From Branchiostoma floridae (Eukaryota > Chordata > Leptocardii > Amphioxiformes > Branchiostomatidae): a stretch of 64,000 bases of DNA. The stretch is from NCBI RefSeq assembly GCF_000003815.2, contig NC_049989.1:20932024-20996023 (forward strand), read 5' to 3'. This document shows positions 34,303 through 46,149 of the stretch, piece after piece (position 1 is the stretch's first letter; every line of letters begins with the position of its first letter). A program made the position numbers and the translations under genes. The notes beneath the pieces were generated by a model, which had not been told where the DNA came from, searched no databases, and saw only the letters and a list, made by a program, of their open reading frames with translations.

Positions 34303-36010
34303 AACTACTTCATCAGACAGACTGTTACTTGACGAGTTACAGGGCTTGAAATCCTTTTTTCTGCATACCTACACTGGTGCAGGTAACATTGGAAATTACC
34401 TGCACCAGACAATTTGTACCTGCACCACTCAAAACTTTGGAAGTATTGTTCATATTAAATTTGTTCAGAAACCATTGCCATCTTGTATAATTTATGGTAA
34501 CAGTCCATGCAGCTAGTGGTCACTGTTCATCAAAACTTTGCCAAAGCAATAAAAGTCTAGTGTTCAAAAGTCTATCAAGATGTAGATTTTTCCTTTTACT
34601 TAATGTTAGGACACTATGCATTTGCATGTACTTGTCCAAATGTTCTTTTTCCAATGTGATAATGATAACATACATATGTTGCAGTCAGGAAGACAAAAGA
34701 CTATGCAATTTCAAGAAACCTGACTTCTAGTTTTCCTGAGGTTCTGTACCAGTTTGATTAACCTTCAGACTGCTGAGGTATCCATTTGGCACCAAATTTG
34801 TAATGGTTATACAGTTAAGGGGTAAGGGGGGGGGGGCTAAACTTTTAGGTTCACACCTCAGACTGACATTGTGCATGGTTAATATGACCTATAAAAAAGA
34901 CACTGTCTGATTGCCTGCTACATTGAAAAGGTTTTGGGTAAAGTCTTTCAAAAGGGAAACGTCTTCAAATTGACAATACTTCCCTGTGCCATCAAAGCTG
35001 TACACCTTTTAGTGTTGCCCAATCAGCCATGACAGTGAAATTCCTTGTTTCTGGCATAAGACATGTAGAAATGACAAGTATTGAAATCTGGTTTGACAGA
35101 GATTTTACTTATGGAAGATACAACAACCAAAGAATAGAATTATTCTGGCCAGTACCGCATGTGAAATTATAAACCTTCCACAAACTTACAGTGTAATTTT
35201 TCCTCCTTTTACTGTGGTACCTGTTACCTAGTCAATTGTGTTACAAAGGGGTTGATTTATTATCAGCAAAGGCATATCTATTTTGTGAAGTGTGGAAAGT
35301 TAGACTCGAAAAATGAAAACAATAAGCGATGATGATAGCAAATAACATTAGGTGAAAAGTTGTAAGAAGGCCATGCAATCTTGGTTTGTCATTTATTGTC
35401 AGTTTAGTAATCAGAGAAAGCAATCTTGCCCATACCCACTAGTGTGTAAACAGATGAGTAGAAAGTACAAAAATGCCATTTTATCCCAACTGGGAAAATT
35501 TTGATACAGGAATTGTACTATTGCATATCCTGTCATGAAACAAGCTGGATAAGCTTATTTTCCAAGCACAAAGGATTTTTGTCTCAAGAGTGTGAATGTT
35601 TTTCATCCCAAAGTCAGGATTGTATGGCCTTCTTTGGTGCACATGTTCAGCAAAATGCCTCTGCAAGTTGAGTTGTAAATGAGAAACACATCAAACATGG
35701 GAATTATTTTTGCAGATCATAGAGGAACTACTTTTATTGGTTCCAAACTATTTTAGTAAAAGATGATTTACAATATGTCATATGATGTGTACAGAGAGAG
35801 AGTTTATTGAAATATGATGTAAAGTTATGTCGGGAGACAAAGTGCTATGTTTTGTTGTGCTTACTTTGGAGAATATATATGGTTTATGGAGGTATAAGGA
35901 TGCATTCAGCAAACTACTTTGCAGTCAAAATCTAGTGTTAAGACTGTTACCAAAGAGGATGTGAAGCCAATTAAATATGTTCTGTTCCGTCTCAGAGTCG
36001 GTAGTCTTGT
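34303..36010 (+). other. RNFT 3' UTR and downstream sequence, no other gene seen
   Basis: A MITE piece follows the stop at 34340. AATAAA at 34548 is the first polyadenylation signal; a later ATTAAA at 35970 is followed by T/G-rich sequence. The stretch 34750-35960 is repeat-poor and could be a long 3' UTR ending near 36000. No convincing coding exon on either strand. Confidence 0.4.
34340..34570. mobile_element. partial GTGCAGGT-family MITE in the RNFT 3' UTR
   Basis: CAGGGCTTGAAATCC at 34340, then ACTGGTGCAGGTAACATTGG and AATTACCTGCACCAG as in 12101-12413. The right terminus is absent. It contributes the first AATAAA. Confidence 0.6.
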
Positions 36011-36454
36011 GTTCGGTAATCGGGGATCGTAGAATTCGAAAAAAAGAATTGACCAGGGGGGCGCTGCCGGTCCTGGCAAGTTATTCTCCCTATAATGGCC
36101 AGCGTAGCCAGTCTGGTAGAGACTAAGGCAAAAGCATGGTGCTACGTTCCCTCGGGGTAAAGTACTGAAATCAATTTCTACAGAGTTTGAGGAAATTTTC
36201 CTGTCCTGTCAAACATCTCCACACGCTTGTTTTAACGGCCTGCCACGATGATATTACCTGCCCTGTCTGTGCAGATGCCACGGGGATGGTCCAGCTGACT
36301 TTCACCACTTCCCTCACCTCCAAACTGGAACGGAAACGCTCCATCCCCGTTGTACACATAGACACATGTGATTCACACAGTCTGAAACAACAATGTCCCT
36401 TTCCCCAACCACAGTGATATACCCCCAGCTCATGCCTGTCGCTTACCCGGCGGC

Positions 36455-36870
36455 AGGTACCGATAGTGGCTATTTCACGCTCATTAACAATCATCTGTCT
36501 GCCATTTCTTTGGGGTGAAATGTGTCATCTTTCATTGCCTTATTTTATACTGACTGTACAACATAAAAAATGGCAACACTGATAATGTACTGCAATGCTG
36601 CATGGTGTATATTGTAACAATGGGCAGCGTACGGATAGTGGTTATTACACGCTCATTAAGAATCATCTGTCTGTCATTTCTATAGGGTAAAATGTGCCAT
36701 CTCTCATTGCCTTGTTTTATACTGACTGCACAACATACAAAATGGCAACACTGATAATGTATTGTAATGCTGCATCGTGTATATTGTAACAAGGTGGCAG
36801 TGATAGTGGCTATTTCACGGTCATTAAGAATCATCGGCCTGTCATTTCTATTCCATTTGGACGTGGCGTC
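36455..36870. repeat. about 180-bp tandem repeat, 2.3 copies
   Basis: GATAGTGGCTATTTCACGCT recurs at about 36463, 36636 (variant) and 36801; AATGGCAACACTGATAATGT occurs twice, 180 bp apart. Open frames here are repeat artefacts. Confidence 0.85.
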
Positions 36871-36879
36871 CACACAGTG

Positions 36880-39800
36880 ACTTCCGTGTCAACTACCGAC
36901 ACCTTTGACATGTTGATAAACGGCGAAGGCCATACTACTGTAATTCGCTGGTTCTCAAATTATAACAAGGTATAACTGAGAAAACAGCATGAAAACGTAG
37001 TCTAAGGGGAAATTTCACTTCGATGATCATGGCTGTAGCGCCATGTATCTAAAAATTTAGATCTGTCCTTGGTTCTGAAAATCAGCTGTTGTAAAAGACA
37101 TCGATAAATTATTTGTTGTGTTTTCTATTTCTAATATACATTCATAAGAATTGTGATCATTTCGTACCAGCCTTCAAGGCCCACGTCCAATTTTGACCTT
37201 CGAATATGGATCTTTCAAGGCGAAATAGCGGCACAAACTGTCAAACAAAACAAACCACTTATGTTGAGCATCCGGACTATGGCTCTACATCCGTACCTTG
37301 ATGTACACAACTATTATATAACTACATGAACAAAGTTGTTTTCATTGCATTTCACAAAAGTAATGCACAAGAGAAACGATATGTAGCACAAAAACTGGTT
37401 CAAACAAAAACCAGTTATCCAAGGGTGAGTCAGAAAGGTCGACAAAGTTGTTTGTTTTGAAAAGGGCTCTCCATTGCTAACTATTGTAGTCATTTTGGAT
37501 CAGTCTCAAGGCTCCAACTTCGACCTTCGAAAATGGAGATTTCAAGGCAAAATCAAGACACACACACACAAACAAACCATGGTGTTGTGTCACAAACTCA
37601 TGGCTCTTTCTCCGTACTTACAGATGCAACTTTTTAACGCCGAAGTGGCGTATCTGTCCTTGGTTCTGAAATACAGCTGTTGTTACAGTAGCAACAGCAG
37701 CAAATTTATGTTTTCCTCGTTTCGAACATGCCGTATTCATGTAAGTCTTCGCAATTCTCTCCACTGTTGATCTTCAAAAATGGAGCTCTCCAAGCCTGGT
37801 AGCCTTACCATCGGGAGGTTCCCAGCTTCACTACGGTGTTGGAAGTGTTGCTCGCCCGCCCAGATCAGTTAGCGCACGCCGGGAAGTTGTAAGGTGTAAT
37901 TGGTTTCAACTACGCAAAATTGTAGTTGGTCAAGCAACTTGATATGATTTTGGAAACTTACAGACGCTTCAGGTAGTCAGTGACACTTAGCAGATCTGTT
38001 GGAGAGCGGGTTTTCTACCCTAACTTGGAATTGTTTGGCAAATGAGGTGAAGACAAATTTCAGACTCTGTCGGTGCGACATTGTTAAAAATGTAATCTAT
38101 CTAAAAACAAAACAATACCTAGTAAACTGGGGCGGGTAAATCACCCATAGGTGGGTTCGTAGAGAGTGGTTACCCGACTATAAACAAGGAGACCACCATA
38201 TATAGACTGGTTGCCAGGCTACAACACTCTTACAAACAGACCGCCATGTTGTTCTCCGGGCTGCATCTCCGGTATGCCTCAGATATCAGGACACTTTGAT
38301 TGCCGACCTTTCAGAAGTTCGCTTTGAAGACAGGATCTATTAAGCCCCGATTACTCAACTCCGCCGGGACGGTGTGTGTGTTTGTTCATTCATGCCAGAT
38401 CAAAGGGACTGAAATAGACGTTTGGCAAAACACTGAGTAGAGAGGGATACGGTCGAACAAAACACTAAGTAGAGAGAGAGATATGGGAGAACAAAAACAC
38501 TTGTTGCAGCATGAAGTGTTTTAGATAGCCTGGATGTCAGCCTTTGTAGCTTGTTTTAGATAGCCTGGATGTCAGCCTTTGTAGCTCTAGTACTCGGTGT
38601 TCCAAGAGTGTACTGCAGCTATGTTTTGGAAGAGGCTATGTTAATATTACCTTGGAGTGTTTTGTGGGTAAGACAACAGCAAGTTTCAAATTGAAAAATG
38701 ATATCAAACGATGCATCAGTCCAGTTATCACCAATGAAGAAAAAACGATTCAGAGAAATTTAGACACACAGAAACATACAATTGGTCTGAGGTGAGGAAA
38801 ACTTTAGACTAAATATAATCCGTACGAAGATCTAGAGTATGTTTTGACCCGCGAGATAACCAGCGGAACCACTTTCACTTTGAAACAGCGCCTGTTGATC
38901 TAAATCTGTTCTGTTCACCTTCTGTACGACAGACCTTGGAAGTACTTGTGTAACACACCAGCTGGTTACATTATATCAAACGACCTGTCGCACCAAACCT
39001 TTACACACCTAACTCTAGCCGTTGTTTAAAGCTATCCGGTGAGCATGCCCATACGGTGCCCGGTGACGATGAGTTCCAGTCTCCCGACGTCCATGAGGGA
39101 CAAGTCTGTCCCCTCTGCTTAACCCGCACACCGTGCGTATCCAGGAAACAACTTCGGGCTAATCGAAAATGAGAAACGCCGCAGGCAAACCTACTCATGA
39201 AAGCACCACAGACGGGCGGGTGAGAGCTAATTTCCGCTGGTGTATGTATAAATGGCTTCTCCTAATGAAATAGGCACCTTTTCTCGTTTTGCTTTCTTTC
39301 AAGCTGCTAGAGGTTTCAGTTTCTGACAAGACGTTAAAACGTACAGACAAATACGCCGTGTGTGTGCCAATTGCGTTATGATTTGATATAGCGGTAAAAG
39401 GAAGGGAATTTCGTTGTGTATATAAACGTTGTTACAGTTTTCTTCTTGAACAGGAGTTCGTCTCCTGATTTATTTTCTGTCAAAACGGAAGCGTGCGCGG
39501 ACACCACCTTGATGTAATTTGTTTGTGTAACGTTATAGTCTTTCATATACCACTACGCTTTGATGTGCTGGACTTGTTTGACGAACCATTTAAGTACAAA
39601 GGGGTCTGCAACCCGATATGGTATTTCAATGAACAGCTGATTTTGCGTTTGATATCGCAAGTCAACAACTTAATTGACTCTTCAGTGCTTCCTGTGTTAC
39701 TTTCTCAATATTGACGCTTTTTCGGCTAGAGGAAATCTTTTTTATGAACTTGGTGACTTTCATTTTTTTAAACTAATTCTGTCAGTAATCTGGAAGTTTT

Positions 39801-39950
39801 AAAGTGCAAATATAACTTTCTCAAGGATTTCATAAACATCTGAACACGAATTAGAATCAATATTTTAAGTCTGGTTAAAAGTTTGTGTCTCTAAGGGACT
39901 GGGGGGGGGGGCGATTGCTATCTCAGTTGTTCCGTCTTCCTCTGACAGCT
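36880..39950. other. gene-free stretch with a local duplication
   Basis: 37166-37290 and 37497-37625 are diverged copies (TTTTGACCTTCGAATATGGA against CTTCGACCTTCGAAAATGGA, then TCAAGGC and ATGGCTCT). 38518-38588 is a 35-bp segment (GTTTTAGATAGCCTGGATGT) repeated exactly twice. I see no exon or RNA gene; short frames lack homology and splice context. Confidence 0.5.
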
Positions 39951-40509
39951 CGCTATCAACCGGAGTCATTTCTCATTAACGGGAGGCCATTTCTCATTAC
40001 CGGGACCCCCTACAGGAAACAATGTGACAGCACTCCCGCCATTTTGATAGAACACTGCAGTTAAGTACTCTTCCGGCTTTAGAGGAGGGGGAGCTTTGTT
40101 CTGCTCTTTATTTGGGTCAAACCAAAAAATTGACAATTGTACCTGCTGCTTTCTGTGCTTAGCACTCAGCATTTCTGAAAGAGTAGAGTCAATTCCAAGA
40201 CACCGTGTGGATGTTTGTCGCAATTGTTTAGAATTGATTTTAAAGCTTTGTAATTATATGTACATGTCTAGGACCATTGATACTTCAGAAATATTTTCAG
40301 TGCTGTTTCAACTTCATAAATATTTCCCCAGTTCTGTAAAACTTTGGAGATATTAATGATGTGGAATTGGATGCTTCTAATGGTTTGTAAATAATAATAA
40401 CAGCATTCTACCATTGTTTACCATTTTCTACCACTTTTTTGTAACATTTTTTAGAAAAAAAACTCACTTATTGTGGCTTAGATATTCTTGCATTCAAAAT
40501 AATTCAAAC

Positions 40510-40645
40510 TTATTACAAATATCACCCACCTAAAAACCATCATGGTGTCTTGGAATGGACTCTATGGGGCGGGAGTTGAACACACGCCCATCACTACCAT
40601 GGCATTGTGCTAGCCTCCTATACACCGAAAAGGCGTGAATTGTTT
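40510..40645 (-). mobile_element. possible tRNA-derived SINE fragment
   Basis: On the minus strand GTATAGGAGGCTAGCACAAT, then GTGTTCAACTCCCGCCCC, resemble polymerase III A and B boxes at tRNA spacing. It resembles, but is not identical to, the heads at 48508 and 51292. Confidence 0.35.
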
Positions 40646-41039
40646 CACATTTGTTTAAAGATGATTAAACAGGAAGCAGACAGCCAATCCATTACGTCAT
40701 CGATGTGTTTTCCTCTGCTCGAGCGCTGGCAAGTCTCTGTAGAGGGGGGGGGCATAATGCGATGAAATGTATCACATTGTACTAGTGTCTAATTTTCCCA
40801 TCATGCTTTACTTAGAAGCATAAGATAATTGCAAACATTAAATGTAACTTTAACTTTACTCAGATCGTAACAAGACACTAGGCAACTGATGACAAGCTTA
40901 TATCGTGGCTACATACATACAACATACACAATACAAAAATGTAAAAATCATAAATGCAATCAACTAATAATGACGGTGATTAGCATTAAATATTAGGTAC
41001 AATACAATAATATTCTGAAGCACATGTAAACAGGTCCTG

Positions 41040-41340
41040 GAGTAAACAACGTGCTAAGTTAATAAGTTATGTCAATATTCAAACAATGTACATTAGGTTC
41101 AGACAATTACAGTAAACTGAATAAATAATGCTAATCTCCACCTGTTTGCCACACCCTGTAACTGCGCAGCTTCAGAGGCTTGTATTGTACAAGCACAGCA
41201 ACAGCAAAAGGACCAAAATCCATCATAATTTCCTCAGCCAGTGCCAACCAAAGACGTTCGTGACCAGGCTGAAAGACACTTTTGGACAAACTTCGAAACT
41301 AAAGGTATGTCGGACTCCGTTATGCGGTTAAAGTGAAATA
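41040..41340 (+). pseudogene. exon-like segment, first copy of a duplicated pair
   Basis: GCCACACCCTGTAACTGCGC, then CAG and an open stretch reading LYKHSNSKRTK ... KLK before GTATGT at 41305. It shares order and wording with 42100-42561. Function and true frame are unknown; it may be a decayed terminal exon of an unrecognised gene. Confidence 0.25.
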
Positions 41341-42099
41341 GCTTGGAGTTTGCGCCGTGAATCCTCTACAATCTTAGTAACAAGATAAACCATACCATGG
41401 ATTAAGGAAGGCCCAGGCTAAAAAAAAAAGTAAAAGACTAAAGCTGAATACTCAACTACTGGGAGTGAAAACTTAAACCTACAAAATGCAGAAAATTCGT
41501 CACATATGCAGGTATTTCTGATAATTTTGTACCTGTCCAGCACTATGGTCAACGTTAGAGTATCAGTTAGACACTTGAAGACAAAGAAACCAAACGGTGC
41601 ACTAATATGTCTGATCTGTTGGGTAATTTTGAAAGTGCTACATGTATGCCTTTTGTCAGTTTTGAGCCTTGCAATTGGTAACAATTTCACTTTAATGATT
41701 TAGTTATATATAAAGACAATGTCTGAAGCAGCAGACCTATCTTTAGCTTATGATATCATTCCATCTGTATGTAAGGTGCCTGAGATATGGGAGGTCATTC
41801 CAGAATAAAACTGATACTGGAGGGTGCATGTTAAGGAGTAAAAAAAAAACAAGTTACTGTATTAAATTGAATATTCAAGCATCTGGATTCAGACAATTAA
41901 GGTAAAGCCATATAACTAACATTTATATAAAACACTGTTACTGCATGCTCAGATGCTGAATCTGCCAAAGCTTTCATTCGCGGAAACATTCTGATTTAAA
42001 AGAAAACATAATTAAAGCTTGATATGGGATCTTCGCAAAATTTCCAACTTATCTCCCCACATTAAAGGTTGAAAACGTATTTACTACTGAGGTAACACA

Positions 42100-42561
42100 G
42101 GTCCGGGAGTAAACAACACACTTAAGTATGAATATCAAAATGAATCCAACTTCATACAATTGAGGTGTCGACCATATTATTCAAAATTGTTTGCCGCACC
42201 CTGTGACTGCTCAACTGCAGGCGCACGTAGACTCCGTTGCAGTCTCCGGTTTTACCCCGTCCCGACGCTATCACGGCAAAATCGCTATCACGGCAAACTC
42301 CCTTTCACAGCATACTCCCTTCCTCGGCAAACTCCCTGTCCCGGCACAAGAGAACCCAGCCAACGTTGAAAATCGCGAACCAACGCCCCCCCCCCCCATA
42401 AAAACCAGCCCCGTTCGAAGACTGCAACGGAGTCTAAGGTGCACGTACCCTACAAGTACAGCAGCAATGAGAGGACCAGAAATCCTTCACGACTTCCTCT
42501 CACAGAAAGTGACAACGAAAAGCTTCCCGAGTACAGTAGCCTGAAGGAGAAGTTTGAATAA
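42100..42561 (+). pseudogene. second copy of the exon-like segment, acceptor split by a MITE
   Basis: GCCGCACCCTGTGACTGCTC and CTGCAG match the first copy. After the inserted element the frame reads PYKYSSNERTR ... EYSSLKEKFE and stops at TAA 42559-42561. The insertion sits at the predicted 3' splice site. No family recognised. Confidence 0.25.
42230..42436. mobile_element. MITE with 16-bp inverted ends and 11-bp target duplication
   Basis: GACTCCGTTGCAGTCT and AGACTGCAACGGAGTC are exact inverted ends. Flanks AGGCGCACGTA (42219-42229) and AGGTGCACGTA (42437-42447) differ at one base. A 9-11-bp duplication suggests a Mutator-like element. The inside has CACGGCAAA words and a C12 run. Confidence 0.8.
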
Positions 42562-43696
42562 ACTTGAAAGGTAATGCTCTTTTGTAGACAGCAAAGGCAG
42601 ATGTATATTATTACTCATTCTGACTAGTGTAAACCGTACTTGAGCTGTCTGGACAATAGAATATGGAGTTGGAGCATAGAATGCTCAGGTGGTAAATTAT
42701 GAATAAGATATATAGACGGGGTCATGTTTATTCTGAGGGTATGTTCATTTGTTCATTTATTTGTTCATCTATTTCTTCATTTATTTGTTCTTTCATATTA
42801 TTATCAAAGACAGAGCAGACTCTTAGGTTTTTGAAAATATTATGCAGGCTGACATATACTTTAAGGAGGGAAATGTTTATAATATATACTAAGTATAAAG
42901 CTATTCTACCATTTTGTGGTGTTGAATTTGACATTTCAAACTATTGACACCTTATGTTCCATTAACATTTGCCAACTTGAAATACAATTTACGCCCAACT
43001 GTCCCCTTGGCTAAACAACATTATTCTTCTTTTGTGACTTGCTTAATTTTTTGTGTCTTACTATGTATCCTGCTTCATCCCTGGGGTGGCACAACGCCAT
43101 AGCATTTATAAGTTTCCAGATTCAAATCAGAGGGGTGGAATTGGGAGGAAAACTCACTCCCTCAAACTACAGTCACCTCTTCAAGCCAGCCACCAGGCCA
43201 TTACAGCTACCTTTTCTTGGTCCTGAAAATTTTCTCCAAAGACAGGAGCATTAACCTTTCCAAGAGGGCGACCTGTCCAACGTGGCCACGGCCACATTGA
43301 ATGCGGACCCGACAGGGTCCCAATTCTTGATGATGACGGCCACCTAATTCAATGGGCCCACATTGATGCTTTCTATCGAGAAATCTAAAATTTGTAAAAT
43401 TGGCCACCTTGCTGTAGATTGTGACAGCAAAACCAGTTGGCTTCATGTTATTTCATTTGTTTTGGTTTGGGGCAGTCTACTGTAATATGGGTGGAGACAT
43501 TGCCCCCGAGTGATAGCAGATTTGTTCTCTACATTTAGCTGCAACAGAATGTAAGTCAAATATTGCACACAGAGATGCTCTTTAGACACTCCTGAAATTT
43601 AAGTTCCACATTTTGTTGTTTCAACCCAATAGAACCTACAAATCAAACTGGTGTGGCTAAATGAGAGATTTAGTGTTTGTTATGGATGTAGGAGGA

Positions 43697-43977
43697 GGCT
43701 ACTGTAAATGCATTTAAGTTCGCGGGGATTTAATTTCGCGGTAGCGGGAAAAGGGACTTTTCGCGGTGGTTTTAAGTTCGCGGTAACACCATAGGCTGCA
43801 GTCTTATACTATAATGGAAAAATGTTCGCGGTGGTTTTAAGTTCGCGGTAACACCATAGGCTGCAGTCTTATACTATAATGGAAAAATGTTCGCGGTGGT
43901 TTTAAGTTCGCGGTAAAGTGGTCACCGCGAAAACCGCGAACATTAATCCACCGCGAACATTTCAGTATTTATTATAG
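43697..43977. mobile_element. TACTGTAAATGC MITE with internal 66-bp duplication
   Basis: CTACTGTAAATGCATTTAAG begins the copy. The segment AAGTTCGCGGTAACACCATA through AATGTTCGCGGTGGTTTT is present twice in tandem. It ends 6 bp before an open frame and about 115 bp before the LRR exon acceptor. Confidence 0.75.
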
Positions 43978-44102
43978 TTTCTTTGAAAAGTTGTTGCCAT
44001 AAATGCTTTACAGAATTTCAAAGGCAGCACGAATTGGATAGAAGTTTCAAACTCATTCTAGGCCCTAATACTTTCATACTTTATTTTTGCAGGGAGGACA
44101 AT

Positions 44103-46064
44103 ATGGGAAAAAAGCTGTGGCACATGCTGATTTTCCTTCTCATCATTCTTGAGCTCAAGGATACCAGAAGCTGGCTCATTAAGAAACCAAAAGATGACTG
44201 CAGCAGTAGGTGTAAATCCTCATATCACTGCTCATGCAACAACATGGAACTCAGACGAATCCCCAAGTGGCTGCCACCATCTGTCACTAACTTGGATTTG
44301 GCAAGAAATAAGATTTCATCTTTAAGTGTGTCAAGGCTCACAAAGTATAAGAACCTGAAGATATTGGCCCTACACGGCAACCAAATAACTAACATTGAGA
44401 TAATTCCAAATCTACCAAAGCTCACATTCTTAACCCTATCGGATAATCAAATAACTAACATTCAACCTGGCGCATTTTCAAATCTACCAAAGCTTGCAAA
44501 TTTGTACCTATCCAACAACAGATTAACTAATATCCAAACTGGTGTATTCTCAAACCTACTGAATATGAAAAAGTTGAGGCTAAGGTCTAACCAGATAACT
44601 GACATTCAGCCTGGTGCATTATCAAACCTACAAAGGCTTGAAACGTTGCAGTTGAAATCCAACCAGATAACTATGATTCACCTTAAAACCTTCTCAAAGC
44701 TACCCCACCTGAAATATCTATTCCTGGATTCCAACAACATAACTGAGATTCACGGAGGGACATTCTCAAATCTGCCACAGCTCCAAATTCTGACCCTGCA
44801 GTCAAACCATATATCTGTCCTTCCTCTGTCAGCATATAGCATGTTGGCATCTATTCCTGATGTGCAGATTTTCAACAACCCCTGGCAGTGTGACTGTAGG
44901 ATGGTTCCCGTCTGGTTAAAAGTAAATAGGTCACCAGACCCTCCTTCATTTGTAAATCAAATCGTATGCTCCCAGCCTGTCATGTTCTCTGGACAGAAGA
45001 TCAAAGATATCAACCCCGTGGGCAAGATCTGCAAAGTGGCACTACCAACCACACTGCCTGTCAATCAGATCAAAATATCAACCGTGTCTGTTCATAGCAG
45101 GGAAAATGCTGGCTTAACAGCACGTCCTGTACACACCACATTCACCACACTGTCTGTCCATCCGAGCAAAATATCAACTGTGCATGTTGATGGCATGGTG
45201 AACTCTGGCTCAACAGCACGCCATGTACACACCACACTGCCTGTCAATCTGAGCAAAATATCAACTGTGTCAATTGATGGCCAGTTGGGCAGTAATAATA
45301 GCTCCTGCAATTGCACCACTAGCCACACTTCTAACTACCAGTGGTGCTTTAAACAGTGCTCAGCAGCACGTCCTGTAGGCCCCACATTCACCCCACTGGC
45401 TGCCGATCCAAGTAAACCAGAGAACAACAGTTCCCATGAACCAGGTCCCAGTTTTCCCCTACCTGTTGTCATTGCCTCTGTCTGTGGACCAGTAGCTGGC
45501 ATTGTCCTGACTAGTGCTCTCATTCTCACAATCTGGTGCAAGAGGAGGGCCAAGAATCCTCCTTCGCCCCCAAATTCCAACATTGCTTTGCGTAACACTA
45601 ACAGGAAAGCTAATGTAATGCCTTTCGGCCATGATCAGACAGGGCAGGGCCAGTCGCAGGCTATCACTGAGCCCAAGACACACGCCACAGCTGTCTCGCA
45701 GTCTCATTACTATGTAGATGCAGACTCATTCCCAAACCCTCCCAAACCTGGTGCAGGTCCAGGATTACCTCCTAAAGCAAAGTCCCCTGTTCCACCCAGA
45801 AAAAGTACACTTCCTGCCCCTAGCACCCTCACCAGCCTACATGATGATGATGGTGATTGTGTGTATGTGGAGCCAGACGGTGCCATGTATATGCAGCCAG
45901 AAAATGTCCTGTATGAGATGCCGGCAGATTCAGATCCAAGACAGCCTACTGAAGAACCGTCCAAAGCACCACCCAAAAGAAATCACTTCTTAAAGACAAG
46001 CCTAACTCCCCTCCCCGTGGTGAGGATGATGTTTATGTGCAGCCAGATGGTGCCCTCTACATGA
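44103..46064 (+). CDS. leucine-rich-repeat single-pass transmembrane receptor, 653 aa as read, C-terminus frameshifted
   Basis: A cell-surface LRR protein of a kind expanded in amphioxus. It starts MGKKLW with a signal peptide (about 1-23). Then come an LRR N-cap (C33, C37, C43, C45), about eight 24-residue LRRs (NxITxIxPGxFSNLPxL, about 58-250) and an LRR C-cap with NPWQCDC (C263, C265, C289, C310). A Thr/Ser stalk follows with three degenerate units around KISTV, then one transmembrane span (about 452-477, VVIASVCGPVAGIVL then ALILTIW), WCKRR and a proline-rich tail with YVEP, YMQP and YEMP tyrosine motifs. The acceptor TTTTTGCAG ends at 44092; upstream in-frame sequence is intronic, so ATG 44103 is chosen. 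Ligand and signalling partners are not deducible. The last 31 residues look out of frame. Confidence 0.85.
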   Translation: MGKKLWHMLIFLLIILELKDTRSWLIKKPKDDCSSRCKSSYHCSCNNMELRRIPKWLPPSVTNLDLARNKISSLSVSRLTKYKNLKILALHGNQITNIEIIPNLPKLTFLTLSDNQITNIQPGAFSNLPKLANLYLSNNRLTNIQTGVFSNLLNMKKLRLRSNQITDIQPGALSNLQRLETLQLKSNQITMIHLKTFSKLPHLKYLFLDSNNITEIHGGTFSNLPQLQILTLQSNHISVLPLSAYSMLASIPDVQIFNNPWQCDCRMVPVWLKVNRSPDPPSFVNQIVCSQPVMFSGQKIKDINPVGKICKVALPTTLPVNQIKISTVSVHSRENAGLTARPVHTTFTTLSVHPSKISTVHVDGMVNSGSTARHVHTTLPVNLSKISTVSIDGQLGSNNSSCNCTTSHTSNYQWCFKQCSAARPVGPTFTPLAADPSKPENNSSHEPGPSFPLPVVIASVCGPVAGIVLTSALILTIWCKRRAKNPPSPPNSNIALRNTNRKANVMPFGHDQTGQGQSQAITEPKTHATAVSQSHYYVDADSFPNPPKPGAGPGLPPKAKSPVPPRKSTLPAPSTLTSLHDDDGDCVYVEPDGAMYMQPENVLYEMPADSDPRQPTEEPSKAPPKRNHFLKTSLTPLPVVRMMFMCSQMVPST

Positions 46065-46108
46065 CACCAGAAGATGTCTTGTGTGAGATGCCAGCAAATA
46101 GTGATTGA
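45970..46108 (+). pseudogene. shifted 3' end of the LRR receptor coding region
   Basis: From about 45973 (CCCAAAAGAAATC) the frame used upstream ends at 46064 without further similarity. The frame one base back reads DDVYVQPDGALYM and CEMPANSD to TGA 46106-46108, a second copy of the tail unit VYVEPDGAMYM. One base lost in the A-run, or an assembly error, would explain it. Confidence 0.7.
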
Positions 46109-46149
46109 AAGAAGCCAGTAGATGCCCATGAAAGCAAAGACCACAAAGT

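Noticed and set aside
36171-36494. Minus and plus frames with Cys-rich peptides resembling a zinc finger
   Set aside because: Cysteine spacing fits no RING or B-box, and the region lies against a 180-bp tandem repeat.
43983-44102. N-terminal extension of the LRR receptor
   Set aside because: A polypyrimidine tract and AG at 44092 mark an acceptor; a signal peptide begins at ATG 44103.
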